NCBI GenBank assembly: GCA_030752605.1
Contig: JASMDX010000062.1
Coordinates: 93,651 to 157,650 of the forward strand
Source: GCA-2731375 sp002731375
Lineage (GTDB): Bacteria; Pseudomonadota; Alphaproteobacteria; GCA-2731375
Direction: 5' to 3'
Length of the DNA stretch: 64,000 bases
The position numbers and the translations under genes were made by a program. The notes beneath the pieces were generated by a model that saw only the letters and a list, made by a program, of their open reading frames with translations, searched no databases and was not told the DNA's origin. This document shows positions 35,860-44,619 of this stretch, piece by piece (position 1 is the stretch's first letter; each line of letters begins with the position of its first letter).

Positions 35860-36627
35860 CTATGCCGTGAGTTTTTCCAACACAGCACCATCGGGTGCGA
35901 AACAGGTCGCCTGCAAGGGGCCGCCTGCATCGCTGGCGGCATCGATGCTGATACCATGCGCCCCGGTCCATGGCCCATTGTGGTCGGCATCAAAGCCACG
36001 GATGACGAAGGTGAAACCTTCGAATGGGGCATTTAAGTCTTCAAAGCCGGCGGCATTCCACCAAAAGGCATCGTTCTGCTTTTCCAACGGTTTGTTCGGA
36101 TTGATGCCGGCGCTGACGAACAGCAACCTGCCATCCGAAGTTGGCGCCGCGGATGCCAGGCCATGAAGAAATTCATAATGACCCGAATGACCTTGAAAGT
36201 TCTCCCGCAATTCCGTGGTCCAACGGGTGGTGACGACCACGCCAGCCCGGAATTTTGCCGGCGCCTCGGCCGGATCGCCGCCATAATCACACAAGGTCGC
36301 CTCAACCCCATGGCTCATCATCCATTGAAAGGTCTCGATCGGCCGCATGGCCCATTGGATCTCCAACAGCTTGACCCACATTTCCTCCTGCGCGCCGCGC
36401 AAATGGACCACCTGTATGCCATCCAACTCGCTCCGAAAGCTCAACAATTCATCTATCGTCTCGGCGACGGCGTCGCCATGACCCATATAGTTGCCAAGAT
36501 AGACCAGGCAGTCACCGCGTTGCAGCCGCGCCCGCAATTGGCCGTGCAGTCCGCGCAACGCTGCCGCCTGCCCCAGAACCGCCGGGACGGCCCAGATACG
36601 CTGTGTGACGTTCAAGGTAATCAGCAT
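35860..36627 (-). CDS. Calcineurin-like phosphoesterase-fold protein lacking metal ligands
   Basis: 255 residues, intact frame. Layout follows the PPP-type phosphoesterases of proteobacteria, but each metal motif is altered: GDIHG reads PAVLGQ, GDYVDRG reads GNYMGHG, GNHE reads GAQEE and the GH-type histidine motif reads AGINP. It may be a pseudoenzyme that binds a ligand or partner. It is upstream of metA on the same strand (38 bp), suggesting one transcript. It is divergent from dapB. Confidence 0.7.
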   Translation of the reverse strand: MLITLNVTQRIWAVPAVLGQAAALRGLHGQLRARLQRGDCLVYLGNYMGHGDAVAETIDELLSFRSELDGIQVVHLRGAQEEMWVKLLEIQWAMRPIETFQWMMSHGVEATLCDYGGDPAEAPAKFRAGVVVTTRWTTELRENFQGHSGHYEFLHGLASAAPTSDGRLLFVSAGINPNKPLEKQNDAFWWNAAGFEDLNAPFEGFTFVIRGFDADHNGPWTGAHGISIDAASDAGGPLQATCFAPDGAVLEKLTA

Positions 36628-36749
36628 CGCAATGCTCTATCCGAAATGATGTTCTCTACCTTATAGGGCCTCAAGACAAGATATCCAGCCCATCCACGAA
36701 TGGAATAGTATAAAATCGTCGCAAACAGGGCAAAGCGGGGAGAGAGAAA

Positions 36750-37556
36750 ATGACGGATTTACAATTTGGCGTGGTCGGCTGTGCGGGACGCATGGGCATC
36801 AATCTGTTGCGGCAAATCGCGGCCACCGAGGGCTGCGCCATTGCCGGCGGCTCCGAACGGACCGGGCATGACGATCTGGGCCGGGACCTGGGCGAACTGG
36901 CCGGGCTGGATAATCTGGGCCTGCTGGTGGAGGCTGATCCACGCTCGATGTTTGAACGATCCGCGGTGGTGCTTGATTTCACCGTGCCGGCGGCGACCGT
37001 GGCCCATGCCGCCCTGGCGGTGGAGAGCAAGACCAATCTTGTGATCGGCACCACGGGCATGACGGCGGAGGATGATGCGGCAATCAGCAAGGCAGCGGGG
37101 GCCATCGCCATCATGCGGGAAGGCAACATGAGCCTGGGCGTCAACGTGCTAGCCCTAGTCACCAAGCAGGTGGCCAGCCTGCTGGATGAAGACTTCGATA
37201 TCGAGGTGGTCGAGATGCACCACCGCTACAAGGTCGATGCGCCCTCGGGCACAGCGTTGCTATTGGGCAAGGCGGCGGCGGCGGGCCGGGGCGTGGACCA
37301 TGACGCGGTCGCCAACGGCGGCCGTCATGGTATCACCGGCGAGCGGAACCGGGGCGATATCGGCTATGCCGCCCTGCGGGGAGGCAATGTGGCGGGCGAG
37401 CATTCGATGATCTTCGCGGCGGATGATGAACGGGTCGAACTGAGCCACAAGGCGACGGACCGGGCGATCTTTGCCCGTGGTGGCATCCGTGCCGCGCGCT
37501 GGTTGGCCGACAAGGAAAATGGCCTGTACGGCATGGCCGATGTTCTTGGTCTCTGA
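36750..37556 (+). CDS. dapB: 4-hydroxy-tetrahydrodipicolinate reductase DapB
   Basis: NAD(P)H enzyme of the lysine/diaminopimelate pathway, 268 residues. The dinucleotide turn GCAGRMG is at 11-17 and the catalytic stretch EMHHRYKVDAPSGTA is intact. It supplies meso-diaminopimelate for MurE of this window and lysine for protein. A GGGGAGAGAG site precedes the ATG; TATAAA at 36709-36714 is a possible -10, without a convincing -35. nth follows after 34 bp. Confidence 0.97.
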   Translation: MTDLQFGVVGCAGRMGINLLRQIAATEGCAIAGGSERTGHDDLGRDLGELAGLDNLGLLVEADPRSMFERSAVVLDFTVPAATVAHAALAVESKTNLVIGTTGMTAEDDAAISKAAGAIAIMREGNMSLGVNVLALVTKQVASLLDEDFDIEVVEMHHRYKVDAPSGTALLLGKAAAAGRGVDHDAVANGGRHGITGERNRGDIGYAALRGGNVAGEHSMIFAADDERVELSHKATDRAIFARGGIRAARWLADKENGLYGMADVLGL

Positions 37557-37590
37557 GCTAGCACGGTTCCCATAAGAAACAGTTTGGAAC

Positions 37591-38226
37591 ATGAAAAAAG
37601 CGAATATAGAGACTTTCTTTGCCCGCCTGCAGGCCGCCGACCCGGAGCCGAAAGGTGAATTGAACTACGCCAACACCTACACTCTGCTGGTCGCCGTGGT
37701 GTTATCAGCCCAGTCCACGGATGTAGGTGTCAACAAGGCCACAAAGGCGTTGTTCAAAGAGGCCAACAATCCAGCCGCCATGCTAGCCCTGGGCGAAGCC
37801 AAGCTGAAGCAGCACATCCGCACCATTGGGCTGTTCAACACCAAGGCCAAGAATGTCATCGCTCTCAGCCGCCGCCTGCTGGATATATTTGATGGCAAGG
37901 TCCCGGAAAGCCGGGAAGAGCTGGAAAGCCTGCCCGGCGTGGGGCGCAAGACCGCCAGCGTGGTCTGCAACATTGCATTTGGCCAGCCCACCATTGCCGT
38001 CGATACGCATCTCTTCCGTCTGGGCAACCGCACCGGTCTGGCGCCCGGCAAAACCCCGCTGGAGGTTGAGCGCAAGCTGGAGAAACGGGTGCCAGAGGCA
38101 TATCGGCAACACGCCCACCACTGGCTGATCCTGCATGGCCGCTATATCTGCAAGGCGCGCAAGCCCGACTGCCCGGCCTGCATCGTCAGGGATGTCTGCG
38201 GCTACAAGGCCAAGGCCACGGTTTAG
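37591..38226 (+). CDS. nth: Endonuclease III
   Basis: Base-excision repair DNA glycosylase and AP lyase for oxidised pyrimidines, 211 residues. The helix-hairpin-helix LPGVGRKTASVV carries the catalytic lysine and AVDTHLFRLGNR the catalytic aspartate. The [4Fe-4S] cluster cysteines C-x6-C-x2-C-x5-C are in CKARKPDCPACIVRDVC at the C-terminus. It is downstream of dapB on the same strand and convergent with the heparinase gene. Confidence 0.97.
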   Translation: MKKANIETFFARLQAADPEPKGELNYANTYTLLVAVVLSAQSTDVGVNKATKALFKEANNPAAMLALGEAKLKQHIRTIGLFNTKAKNVIALSRRLLDIFDGKVPESREELESLPGVGRKTASVVCNIAFGQPTIAVDTHLFRLGNRTGLAPGKTPLEVERKLEKRVPEAYRQHAHHWLILHGRYICKARKPDCPACIVRDVCGYKAKATV

Positions 38227-38238
38227 GGTAGTTTCGCG

Positions 38239-39876
38239 CTAGGCCTGTTTGAAGGCCCATTTGATGACGTTGCCATCCGCATTGGTGGTTGTGGAAAGAA
38301 CGATCTGCTGACTGCGGCGGATCGGGCCGCTCTGCCCCAGATAGACGGTGTCTTCCATGCTAATTTCAGCGCCGCTGGCGCGAAACCGCCAACCCTGACC
38401 GCCCTTCAAGCGCAGCAGAATGGCCGAGCCACCCTGAACGGCCGAGGCCCTTACATCGGGGTGCAGGTGAAACCGTACGGCAACGGCATGACCCACGACT
38501 TCATCGGACGCACCCGTTAAGCCACCCACATCCAATCGGTCTTCGCCGCGAAAATCTTCTCCGGACGCATCCAGATACAGGCGCCGGCGATGGGTAACGC
38601 CAAAGCGTTGGCGGTAAGCATTATGGTACAGTTCCAACCAGGTATTCCCCAGATCATCCTCGTGCCGGCGGCAGTTCAAGCGCGCGGGTTCGGGTCCAAA
38701 ATCGCCCGTGTCAGAAATCGGCCAGGCGTTGGCTTTATCCATATGCAATGTCGAATGCGCCGCCGTTGACCGGGCGGCCTCGCGCCATTCGGCACTGTGT
38801 CCGCGTCCGCTGCCACAATTAACCACCAGGCGCTGCCTGCCGATGGAGAGTTCGAACGAGGTACCGCCCGCATGGGCATACCGACCCCATTTGCCGGCTG
38901 GCGGCGCGCCCGTGTCGGCCAAAAGGATAACGCTGCCCGCAGCCATGCGCTGAAATCCCGATTGCACAGCGTTGGGCACGGCCTTGCCCTTGACCCGGGC
39001 CTGGGACAAGGTGATATCCACGACATCTCGGCTTTCCTCGATACCGCCGTTGAACAAGGCCAAACCACCATCGCCATGACGCAAACCACGCAACATGGGC
39101 GCCATGCGGCTGATCTTGTTTTGCAGCCAATCAGGTACCGCACGTCCGGTGTCGGTCAGCGCTTCGCGAAGGCTGATCAAATACCTTAGCGCGGCCATCA
39201 GGTCCGATGGCGCACGGCTGTTATATCCGCCATCGGCCATGGTTTGACGTGCGATCAGACTTTCCAGTTGTTGCAAGGTCTTGCTTACGGCATTGCCTTC
39301 ATCAGGCAGCGCCATGGCGCCGTAAACCAGACCCAACAAGGCCAGCAATTCTTCGCTACCGCTTGCTGCATCGTCGCTGGTGCGCTGCAAATGCTGCCAT
39401 TGCACCGCAAGGGAGCCCAGATAGGCGGCGGAGAATTCCTCGTCCGCGCCTTGCAGCAGAAACCGCCCATGCACCAGCCACGCCAGCAAACGTTGCCCGA
39501 GCACGCCCGGAGACCAGGTCAAGGGGTCGATGTCGCCACAAAGGTCGATCCATGAGCGAACCAGCCGCCTCGCATAGGCCAGCGCTGTTTCGCCGCCCGA
39601 AGCCTCGAAATGGCGTAGCCATGCGAAGCCATGCAGCTCGGCCAGCCACTCGGCATCATCGGGCCGCAAACGCCATGGCGGCTGATTGGGTGCGCTGGCC
39701 TCCCGCCCGACGAAACGGTAGCGCCCTTGAAATAATTCATCCGCTAGTTTCGCGTCACCCGGCCATGGGTCGCGAGGTAGGAAAGCCAGCTGTTCGATCC
39801 GCCGCCGTTCCAGCGTCCGGCGATACAGGCGGGTTCGGTAACCCGCGTTTTTCAGTCTCGCCCAACTATCGTTCAT
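38239..39876 (-). CDS. Heparinase II/III family protein
   Basis: 545 residues. An alpha-helical N-terminal half (about 1-290, alginate-lyase-like) precedes a beta-rich C-terminal half with NCGSGRG, AHSTLHMDKANAWPI and HRRRLYLDASGEDFRGEDRL. There is no signal peptide. Genes of this family lie next to rsmB/rpe in many alphaproteobacteria and are thought to act on an uncharacterised polysaccharide, which I cannot name. It is 9 bp downstream of rpe on the same strand. Confidence 0.85.
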   Translation of the reverse strand: MNDSWARLKNAGYRTRLYRRTLERRRIEQLAFLPRDPWPGDAKLADELFQGRYRFVGREASAPNQPPWRLRPDDAEWLAELHGFAWLRHFEASGGETALAYARRLVRSWIDLCGDIDPLTWSPGVLGQRLLAWLVHGRFLLQGADEEFSAAYLGSLAVQWQHLQRTSDDAASGSEELLALLGLVYGAMALPDEGNAVSKTLQQLESLIARQTMADGGYNSRAPSDLMAALRYLISLREALTDTGRAVPDWLQNKISRMAPMLRGLRHGDGGLALFNGGIEESRDVVDITLSQARVKGKAVPNAVQSGFQRMAAGSVILLADTGAPPAGKWGRYAHAGGTSFELSIGRQRLVVNCGSGRGHSAEWREAARSTAAHSTLHMDKANAWPISDTGDFGPEPARLNCRRHEDDLGNTWLELYHNAYRQRFGVTHRRRLYLDASGEDFRGEDRLDVGGLTGASDEVVGHAVAVRFHLHPDVRASAVQGGSAILLRLKGGQGWRFRASGAEISMEDTVYLGQSGPIRRSQQIVLSTTTNADGNVIKWAFKQA

Positions 39877-39885
39877 GGCATCGTG

Positions 39886-40545
39886 CTATTCCCGAAGCGC
39901 CTTTATATTGGCCGCATATTTATCAACGCCGCCGGTGAAGATCGCCGAACCAGCAACCAGCACATCGGCACCGGCGGCGACAACGGCAGCCGCATTGGCC
40001 TCTTTAACGCCACCATCGACCTGCAAGTCTATAGCGCGCCCGGTCGCATCAATCAGGTCCCGCAATTGACGCACCTTGTCCAATTGTCCCGAAATGAAGG
40101 ATTGCCCGCCAAAGCCTGGATTGACGCTCATGATCAGGACAAGGTCCAGATCTTCCAACAACGGCCCCACCGCCGAGACGGGCGTGCCGGGGTTCAAGGC
40201 CAAACCAGCGCGGGCACCCTGATCCTTGATCAACTGAATAGTGCGGTGCAAATGGGCTCCGGCCTCGGCATGAATGGTGACGATATTGGCACCGGCAGCG
40301 ACAAAATCAACGATATAGGGATCCACCGGGCTGATCATCAGATGCACATCGAACGGCAATTCGCTGTGCGGACGCAGGGCGGCGACCACCGCCGGGCCGA
40401 TGGTCAAATTCGGCACGAAATGGCCATCCATAACATCAATGTGAATGTAGTCGGCGCCAGCCGCCGTGACGGCGCGGACTTCTTCGCCCAATGCGGCGAA
40501 ATCGGCGGAGAGGATCGAAGGCGCGATAAGCGTTTTATGTTGCAT
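39886..40545 (-). CDS. rpe: Ribulose-phosphate 3-epimerase
   Basis: TIM-barrel enzyme of the pentose phosphate pathway, 219 residues, interconverting ribulose-5-P and xylulose-5-P. The N-terminal IAPSILSADFAALGEEV, metal-site HIDVMDGHFVPNLTIG, MSVNPGFGGQSFI, and phosphate-binding VDGGV and AGSAIF motifs are all present. It lies between rsmB and the heparinase gene on one strand, 57 bp after rsmB. Confidence 0.96.
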   Translation of the reverse strand: MQHKTLIAPSILSADFAALGEEVRAVTAAGADYIHIDVMDGHFVPNLTIGPAVVAALRPHSELPFDVHLMISPVDPYIVDFVAAGANIVTIHAEAGAHLHRTIQLIKDQGARAGLALNPGTPVSAVGPLLEDLDLVLIMSVNPGFGGQSFISGQLDKVRQLRDLIDATGRAIDLQVDGGVKEANAAAVVAAGADVLVAGSAIFTGGVDKYAANIKALRE

Positions 40546-40602
40546 GGAGGAGAGTTAGCAGTTTGCCAGTTTGGCCGCAAGACAATGCAAGCCAATAGTG
40601 GA

Positions 40603-41904
40603 TCAATCGTCCCGCAGCAGGCGGCAGGCATAGAAACCATCCATTCCGCCTTCGTAATGAGGCAACGTGCACATGTCGCCCAGCGGTGTAATAAGCGAAT
40701 CGATAGCAAACAATTCCGCCGCCTCGATCGGCCGCCGCGTAACCGGCGCACCCGATGCCAGCAACGCCTCGATCCGCTCTTCGCCCTCTTCGGGTTGTAG
40801 AGAGCAGGTGCAGAAAACCAGGGTCCCGCCCGGCGCCAGCATTTCCATTGCCGCCTGTAACATCTGGTTCTGCAGTTCCGCCACACCCGCCACATCCTTG
40901 GCGCTGCGCAGATGCCATATATCAGGATGCCGGCGTATGGTTCCCGTAGCGCTACATGGCGCATCCAACAGAATGAAATCAAAAAGTTTCTCCGGTCGCC
41001 ATGTCAAGGCGTCGGCAGCGAACGTCTTGGCCTGCAAGCCCAAGCGATCCAGGTTGGTTTGTAGCAGAGCCAGCCTTTTTGGCGCATTATCGACCGCCGT
41101 GACCTGCGCGCCCAACGCCGCCAATTGAGCCGTCTTGCCCCCCGGTGCGGCGCAAAGCTCCAACACCTCCCGCCCCTCGACCGGGCCCAACAGGTAGACG
41201 GGCAGCGCTGCGGCAGCATCCTGGACCCACCATTCCCCCTCATTAAACCCTGGTAATGCCTGGATGATGCCACCGCCCTTGCGGCGTAGGCTACCGGTCA
41301 CCAGAACCTCGCCCTGCAATCTCTCCGCCCAGTCCTCAGCATTTTTCTTGAAGGTCAGATCCAGGGGCGGTTCCAACAGCATGCTTGCGACCATTTTTTC
41401 CGTCGCTTCTTCACCGTAAGCAGTGGCCCAGGATCGCCAAAGCCATTCCGGGCAATTCAGGCGCAGTTCATCCTGCGATGCCAAGATATCATCAGCTTCG
41501 CGAGTCAGGCGGCGGGAGACCGCGTTTACCAGACCGCTCAGATGCTTTTGACGCGAGCCCATTAAACGAACCGCACCGTCGACCACCGCATGCGCCGGTG
41601 TGCCAAGAAACATCGTCTGCGCAGCGGCGAGGCGGAGCGCAATGCGGGCTGGTTTCGCCGCCCGGTTCAATGGCTTGTCCAGGCAGCGGTCGATTGCGTC
41701 ATCGATCTGTCCCAGCCGACGCAGAACGGTCACCGTAAGCAGCCGGGCAAAGGCACGGTCCCGAGGCGCCAGTTTGGCCATGCGTCCGCTGCCCTCCTGC
41801 TCGTCGAGCAAGGCCTCGTCCAGCATTTGGCCACGATCCAGAATCCGGCCCAAAAGCCGCATTGCGGCCGAGCGCGACCGATGCCCAGTGTCACTCATGA
41901 TCAC
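40603..41904 (-). CDS. rsmB: 16S rRNA (cytosine-967-C5)-methyltransferase RsmB
   Basis: 433 residues. An N-terminal NusB-like RNA-binding domain (about 1-150) precedes the SAM-dependent methyltransferase domain with CAAPGGKTAQLAALG, DAPCSATGTIRRHPDI (catalytic Cys) and CTCSLQPEEGEE (second Cys). A second Met two codons in is an alternative start. It is divergent from the DUF1674 gene, about 75 bp apart. Confidence 0.94.
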   Translation of the reverse strand: MIMSDTGHRSRSAAMRLLGRILDRGQMLDEALLDEQEGSGRMAKLAPRDRAFARLLTVTVLRRLGQIDDAIDRCLDKPLNRAAKPARIALRLAAAQTMFLGTPAHAVVDGAVRLMGSRQKHLSGLVNAVSRRLTREADDILASQDELRLNCPEWLWRSWATAYGEEATEKMVASMLLEPPLDLTFKKNAEDWAERLQGEVLVTGSLRRKGGGIIQALPGFNEGEWWVQDAAAALPVYLLGPVEGREVLELCAAPGGKTAQLAALGAQVTAVDNAPKRLALLQTNLDRLGLQAKTFAADALTWRPEKLFDFILLDAPCSATGTIRRHPDIWHLRSAKDVAGVAELQNQMLQAAMEMLAPGGTLVFCTCSLQPEEGEERIEALLASGAPVTRRPIEAAELFAIDSLITPLGDMCTLPHYEGGMDGFYACRLLRDD

Positions 41905-41979
41905 TCATTCATTTTCGTCCCATCTACAACTAAAAAGGTATGTAACATAGTCAGACGTACCATGTGGGAGACAGATTTA

Positions 41980-42144
41980 ATGCCAACGAAAACACCCGAT
42001 GCAAAACAACCAGACCAAGCCAAAGCCGATCAGCCGTCGGACGAGGACAAACGGAAGCCGGTAAAGGAAATCGGCGGCCCCAAAGGACTTGAGCCCACCC
42101 GCTATGGTGATTGGGAACGCAAGGGCATCGTTTCGGATTTCTAG
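41980..42144 (+). CDS. DUF1674 protein, SDHAF4-like
   Basis: A 54-residue protein whose C-terminal half GGPKGLEPTRYGDWERKGIVSDF is the DUF1674 signature, shared with the mitochondrial succinate dehydrogenase assembly factor SDHAF4. The first 25 residues are Lys- and Asp-rich. The ATG at 41980 follows a GGGAG site at 8 nt; an ATG at 41962 is possible. In the family it is thought to help load FAD-containing SdhA. It sits divergently beside rsmB, a frequent alphaproteobacterial arrangement. Confidence 0.9.
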   Translation: MPTKTPDAKQPDQAKADQPSDEDKRKPVKEIGGPKGLEPTRYGDWERKGIVSDF

Positions 42145-42281
42145 CGTAATTCCAAACAATTCCGGCGCCATCACATCTTCGTTAGCTATTTTTCGCCATT
42201 TTTTGCGGCGCAGTGGTCGCAATGCCGGCGCGGAAGCCCTATACAGGGCAATAGAGCCGCCTTCCAACGGTGGAGATACCC

Positions 42282-43637
42282 ATGAGCCAAAATTCGGCCG
42301 ATACGGCCAATGAACTGAACCTGCTGTCCGGGCTTGTCGACAAGGCGAAGCGCGGCGGCGCGGACGCTGCAGATGCGGTTTTTTTCGAATCCGCCTCGCT
42401 TGAAGTCAGTTACCGCCTTGGTGCCCGCGAGGATCTGGAGCGCTCGGAAAGCAAGGACCTCGGCCTGCGGATTTTTTTCGGCAAGAAACAGGCCATTATC
42501 TCCACTACCGACATTTCCCAAAGCAGCCTGGATGAATTGCTTCAAAGAGGCCTGGCGATGGCGGCCGCCATGCCGGACGATCCCTTTTGCGGCCTGGCGG
42601 ATACGGGTTATTTATGCATGGATATTCCTAATCTGGACCTGAATGACCCGGACGAGCCAACACCCGAGGCACTTTATGAAATGGCGGCGGAGGCCGAGAC
42701 GGCGGCCCTGGCCGTGGATGGCGTTTCCAATTCCGAAAGCGCGGGTGCCGGTTGGGGCCGCAACCGCATTGCCCTGGTCACCTCGGACGGTTTTTCGGGT
42801 GGCTATGCCACCTCGTCCCATTCGCTGTTTGCCTCCGTCATCGCGGGCGAAGGCACGGGAATGGAGCGCGACTATGATTTCACCTCTGCCCGGCATGGCG
42901 ATGATCTGGACGGACCGGCGGCCATCGGCACGTCCGCCGGCGAGCGGGCGGTGCGGCGCTTGAACCCGCGCAAGGTTGAAAGCCAGCAGATCCCGGTGGT
43001 TTTTGACCCCCGCGTGTCGAACTCCATGCTCGGCCATTTCGTTGGCGCCATCAGCGGTACTTCGGTGGCGCGCGGCACATCTTTTCTGAAGGACAGACTG
43101 GGCAAACAGGTCTTTGCCCCCGGCATTACGATTGTTGATGATCCGCACCGGCCACGGGGCCTGGCCTCCAAGCCATTCGACGGTGAAGGCGTGGCCAACC
43201 GGCAATGGCTGTTGGCGGATAATGGCGAACTGACAACCTGGATCATGGATTCGGCTTCGGCCCGGCAACTGGGTCTGGCGACAACCGGTCATGCCAGCCG
43301 CGGCACCTCCGGGCCACCATCGCCAAGCACGACAAACCTCTATATGCGGCCCGGCACACGCGGCCGCGACGAGCTTTTGGCGGACATTGGTTCCGGGCTG
43401 TACGTCACCGAATTGATCGGATTTGGCGTCAACGGCGTGACCGGTGATTACAGCCGTGGCGCCGCCGGTTTCTGGGTCGACAAGGGCGCGTTGAGCCATC
43501 CGGTCTCGGAACTGACGATAGCCGGCAATCTGAAGGACATGTTCTTGAACATGACCCCGGCCGATGACCTCACCTTCCGCTACGGCAGCAATGCCCCGAC
43601 CCTCCGTATCGACGGCTTGATGGTGGCTGGAACGTGA
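42282..43637 (+). CDS. pmbA: TldE/PmbA-family metalloprotease subunit
   Basis: 451 residues. TldE pairs with TldD; together they process peptides such as microcin B17 and CcdA in E. coli. The N-terminal GGADAADAVFFESASLEVSYR, SNSESAGAGWGRNRIALVTSDGF and the C-terminal TLRIDGLMVAGT fit the family. TldE lacks the zinc HExxxH motif, as here. I use the ATG at 42282 after a GTGGAGA site. The next gene overlaps by GTGA. No tldD is in the window. Confidence 0.9.
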   Translation: MSQNSADTANELNLLSGLVDKAKRGGADAADAVFFESASLEVSYRLGAREDLERSESKDLGLRIFFGKKQAIISTTDISQSSLDELLQRGLAMAAAMPDDPFCGLADTGYLCMDIPNLDLNDPDEPTPEALYEMAAEAETAALAVDGVSNSESAGAGWGRNRIALVTSDGFSGGYATSSHSLFASVIAGEGTGMERDYDFTSARHGDDLDGPAAIGTSAGERAVRRLNPRKVESQQIPVVFDPRVSNSMLGHFVGAISGTSVARGTSFLKDRLGKQVFAPGITIVDDPHRPRGLASKPFDGEGVANRQWLLADNGELTTWIMDSASARQLGLATTGHASRGTSGPPSPSTTNLYMRPGTRGRDELLADIGSGLYVTELIGFGVNGVTGDYSRGAAGFWVDKGALSHPVSELTIAGNLKDMFLNMTPADDLTFRYGSNAPTLRIDGLMVAGT

Positions 43638-44440
43638 ACCAGTTGGAGCAAGATCATGCGTTGCTGTTGGAAACGGTTCGCGAGGGCGGCGCCCTGGCGC
43701 TAAGCTATTTTCATGACGGCGTGAAGCACTGGAAAAAGGGCCCCGACGATCCGGTGTCCGAGGCTGATCACGCGGTGGACGATCTGTTGCGTGAGAAACT
43801 TTGCAGCGGCCAGCCAACTTATGGCTGGCTATCGGAGGAGACCGAAGACGATCCCCAGCGGCTGGAATGCAGCAGCGTTTGGGTGGTGGACCCCATCGAC
43901 GGTACCCGCGCTTTTATCGAGCAGCGCGAGGAATTCACCGTGTGCGCCGCCCTAGTACGCGACGGACGGCCAGTGGCGGGCGCGGTCTATAACCCCGCCA
44001 CGGAGGAATTCTACGAAGCGTTCCTAGGCGGCGGCGCCCGTCTGAATGGCAAGCCCATCAAGGTCACCACGACACCTGATTTCGAGGGTTCGCGCCTGTT
44101 GACCGGCAGATATATGTTCATGCAGTCCCCGGCCAAGGATAAGCCGCGCGACGTAACGCTGCACATGGTCAATTCGATCGCCTACCGAATGTGCCTGGTG
44201 GCCGATGGCCGGTATGATGCCTGCATATCGTTGTCGGGCAAATGCGACTGGGATATCGCGGCGGCGGAATTGATTTTAGCGGAGGCCGGCGGCGTCAACT
44301 CGAACTCCTACGGCGAGGGCTTCAGATACAATCAGTCAGATACGCTGCATAAATCGGTTATCGGAGCGGGGCCGGCGTTGCATGCCCATATTCTGACGTT
44401 TCTGGAAACCATAAAGCGGCCGCCAGGTTCAAAATGGTAG
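43634..44440 (+). CDS. Inositol monophosphatase-family phosphatase, CysQ-like
   Basis: 268 residues. Metal motifs PDDPVSEADHAVD, SEETEDD, VVDPIDGTRAFI and CDWDIAAAELIL are intact. A GTG start at 43634 overlaps the tldE stop. It belongs to the group next to tldE in alphaproteobacteria, with 3'(2'),5'-bisphosphate nucleotidase the likely activity; histidinol-phosphatase or inositol phosphatase are alternatives. It is distinct from CysQ at 24188. Confidence 0.85.
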   Translation: MNQLEQDHALLLETVREGGALALSYFHDGVKHWKKGPDDPVSEADHAVDDLLREKLCSGQPTYGWLSEETEDDPQRLECSSVWVVDPIDGTRAFIEQREEFTVCAALVRDGRPVAGAVYNPATEEFYEAFLGGGARLNGKPIKVTTTPDFEGSRLLTGRYMFMQSPAKDKPRDVTLHMVNSIAYRMCLVADGRYDACISLSGKCDWDIAAAELILAEAGGVNSNSYGEGFRYNQSDTLHKSVIGAGPALHAHILTFLETIKRPPGSKW

Positions 44441-44619
44441 CATCGCCGGAAACCCGGCAGCAACGGCGCGTCCTTGGCGCCTCATGCACGATCCATTTCA
44501 TTCATGATGGGTTTTCCGACCTGGTCACCCTATTGCAGCCCATTTGGCGTGCTGAGCGACCTGAACGGCGTACCCCATACCCTGGCCCCGGCCCTATCGA
44601 GTCCACCGGCGGCGGCTAA
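44434..44619 (+). pseudogene. MFS transporter, N-terminal fragment
   Basis: Sixty-one codons. Residues 12-42 (VLGASCTIHFIHDGFSDLVTLLQPIWRAE) match the first transmembrane helix and loop of fosmidomycin-resistance-type major facilitator exporters. After that the reading turns to RPERRTPYPGPGP, unrelated, and stops. The rest of the transporter is missing. It overlaps the preceding gene end by a few bases and the convergent aminotransferase end. A deletion that removed a transporter gene is the simplest view. Confidence 0.65.

Noticed and set aside
35860..36627. Treating the phosphoesterase-like gene as a decayed pseudogene
   Set aside because: The frame is intact over 255 codons with smooth codon use. 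The motif changes are all at metal ligands, which points to a pseudoenzyme instead.
34895..36749. SAM-II type riboswitch before metA
   Set aside because: Only 38 bp separate metA from the upstream gene, and the 122-bp divergent region before that gene shows no SAM-II-like pseudoknot I can recognise.
42612..43817. Minus-strand open frame of 401 codons opposite tldE
   Set aside because: It lies entirely opposite tldE and the phosphatase start, with Arg/His/Gln-rich, non-globular composition typical of shadow frames.
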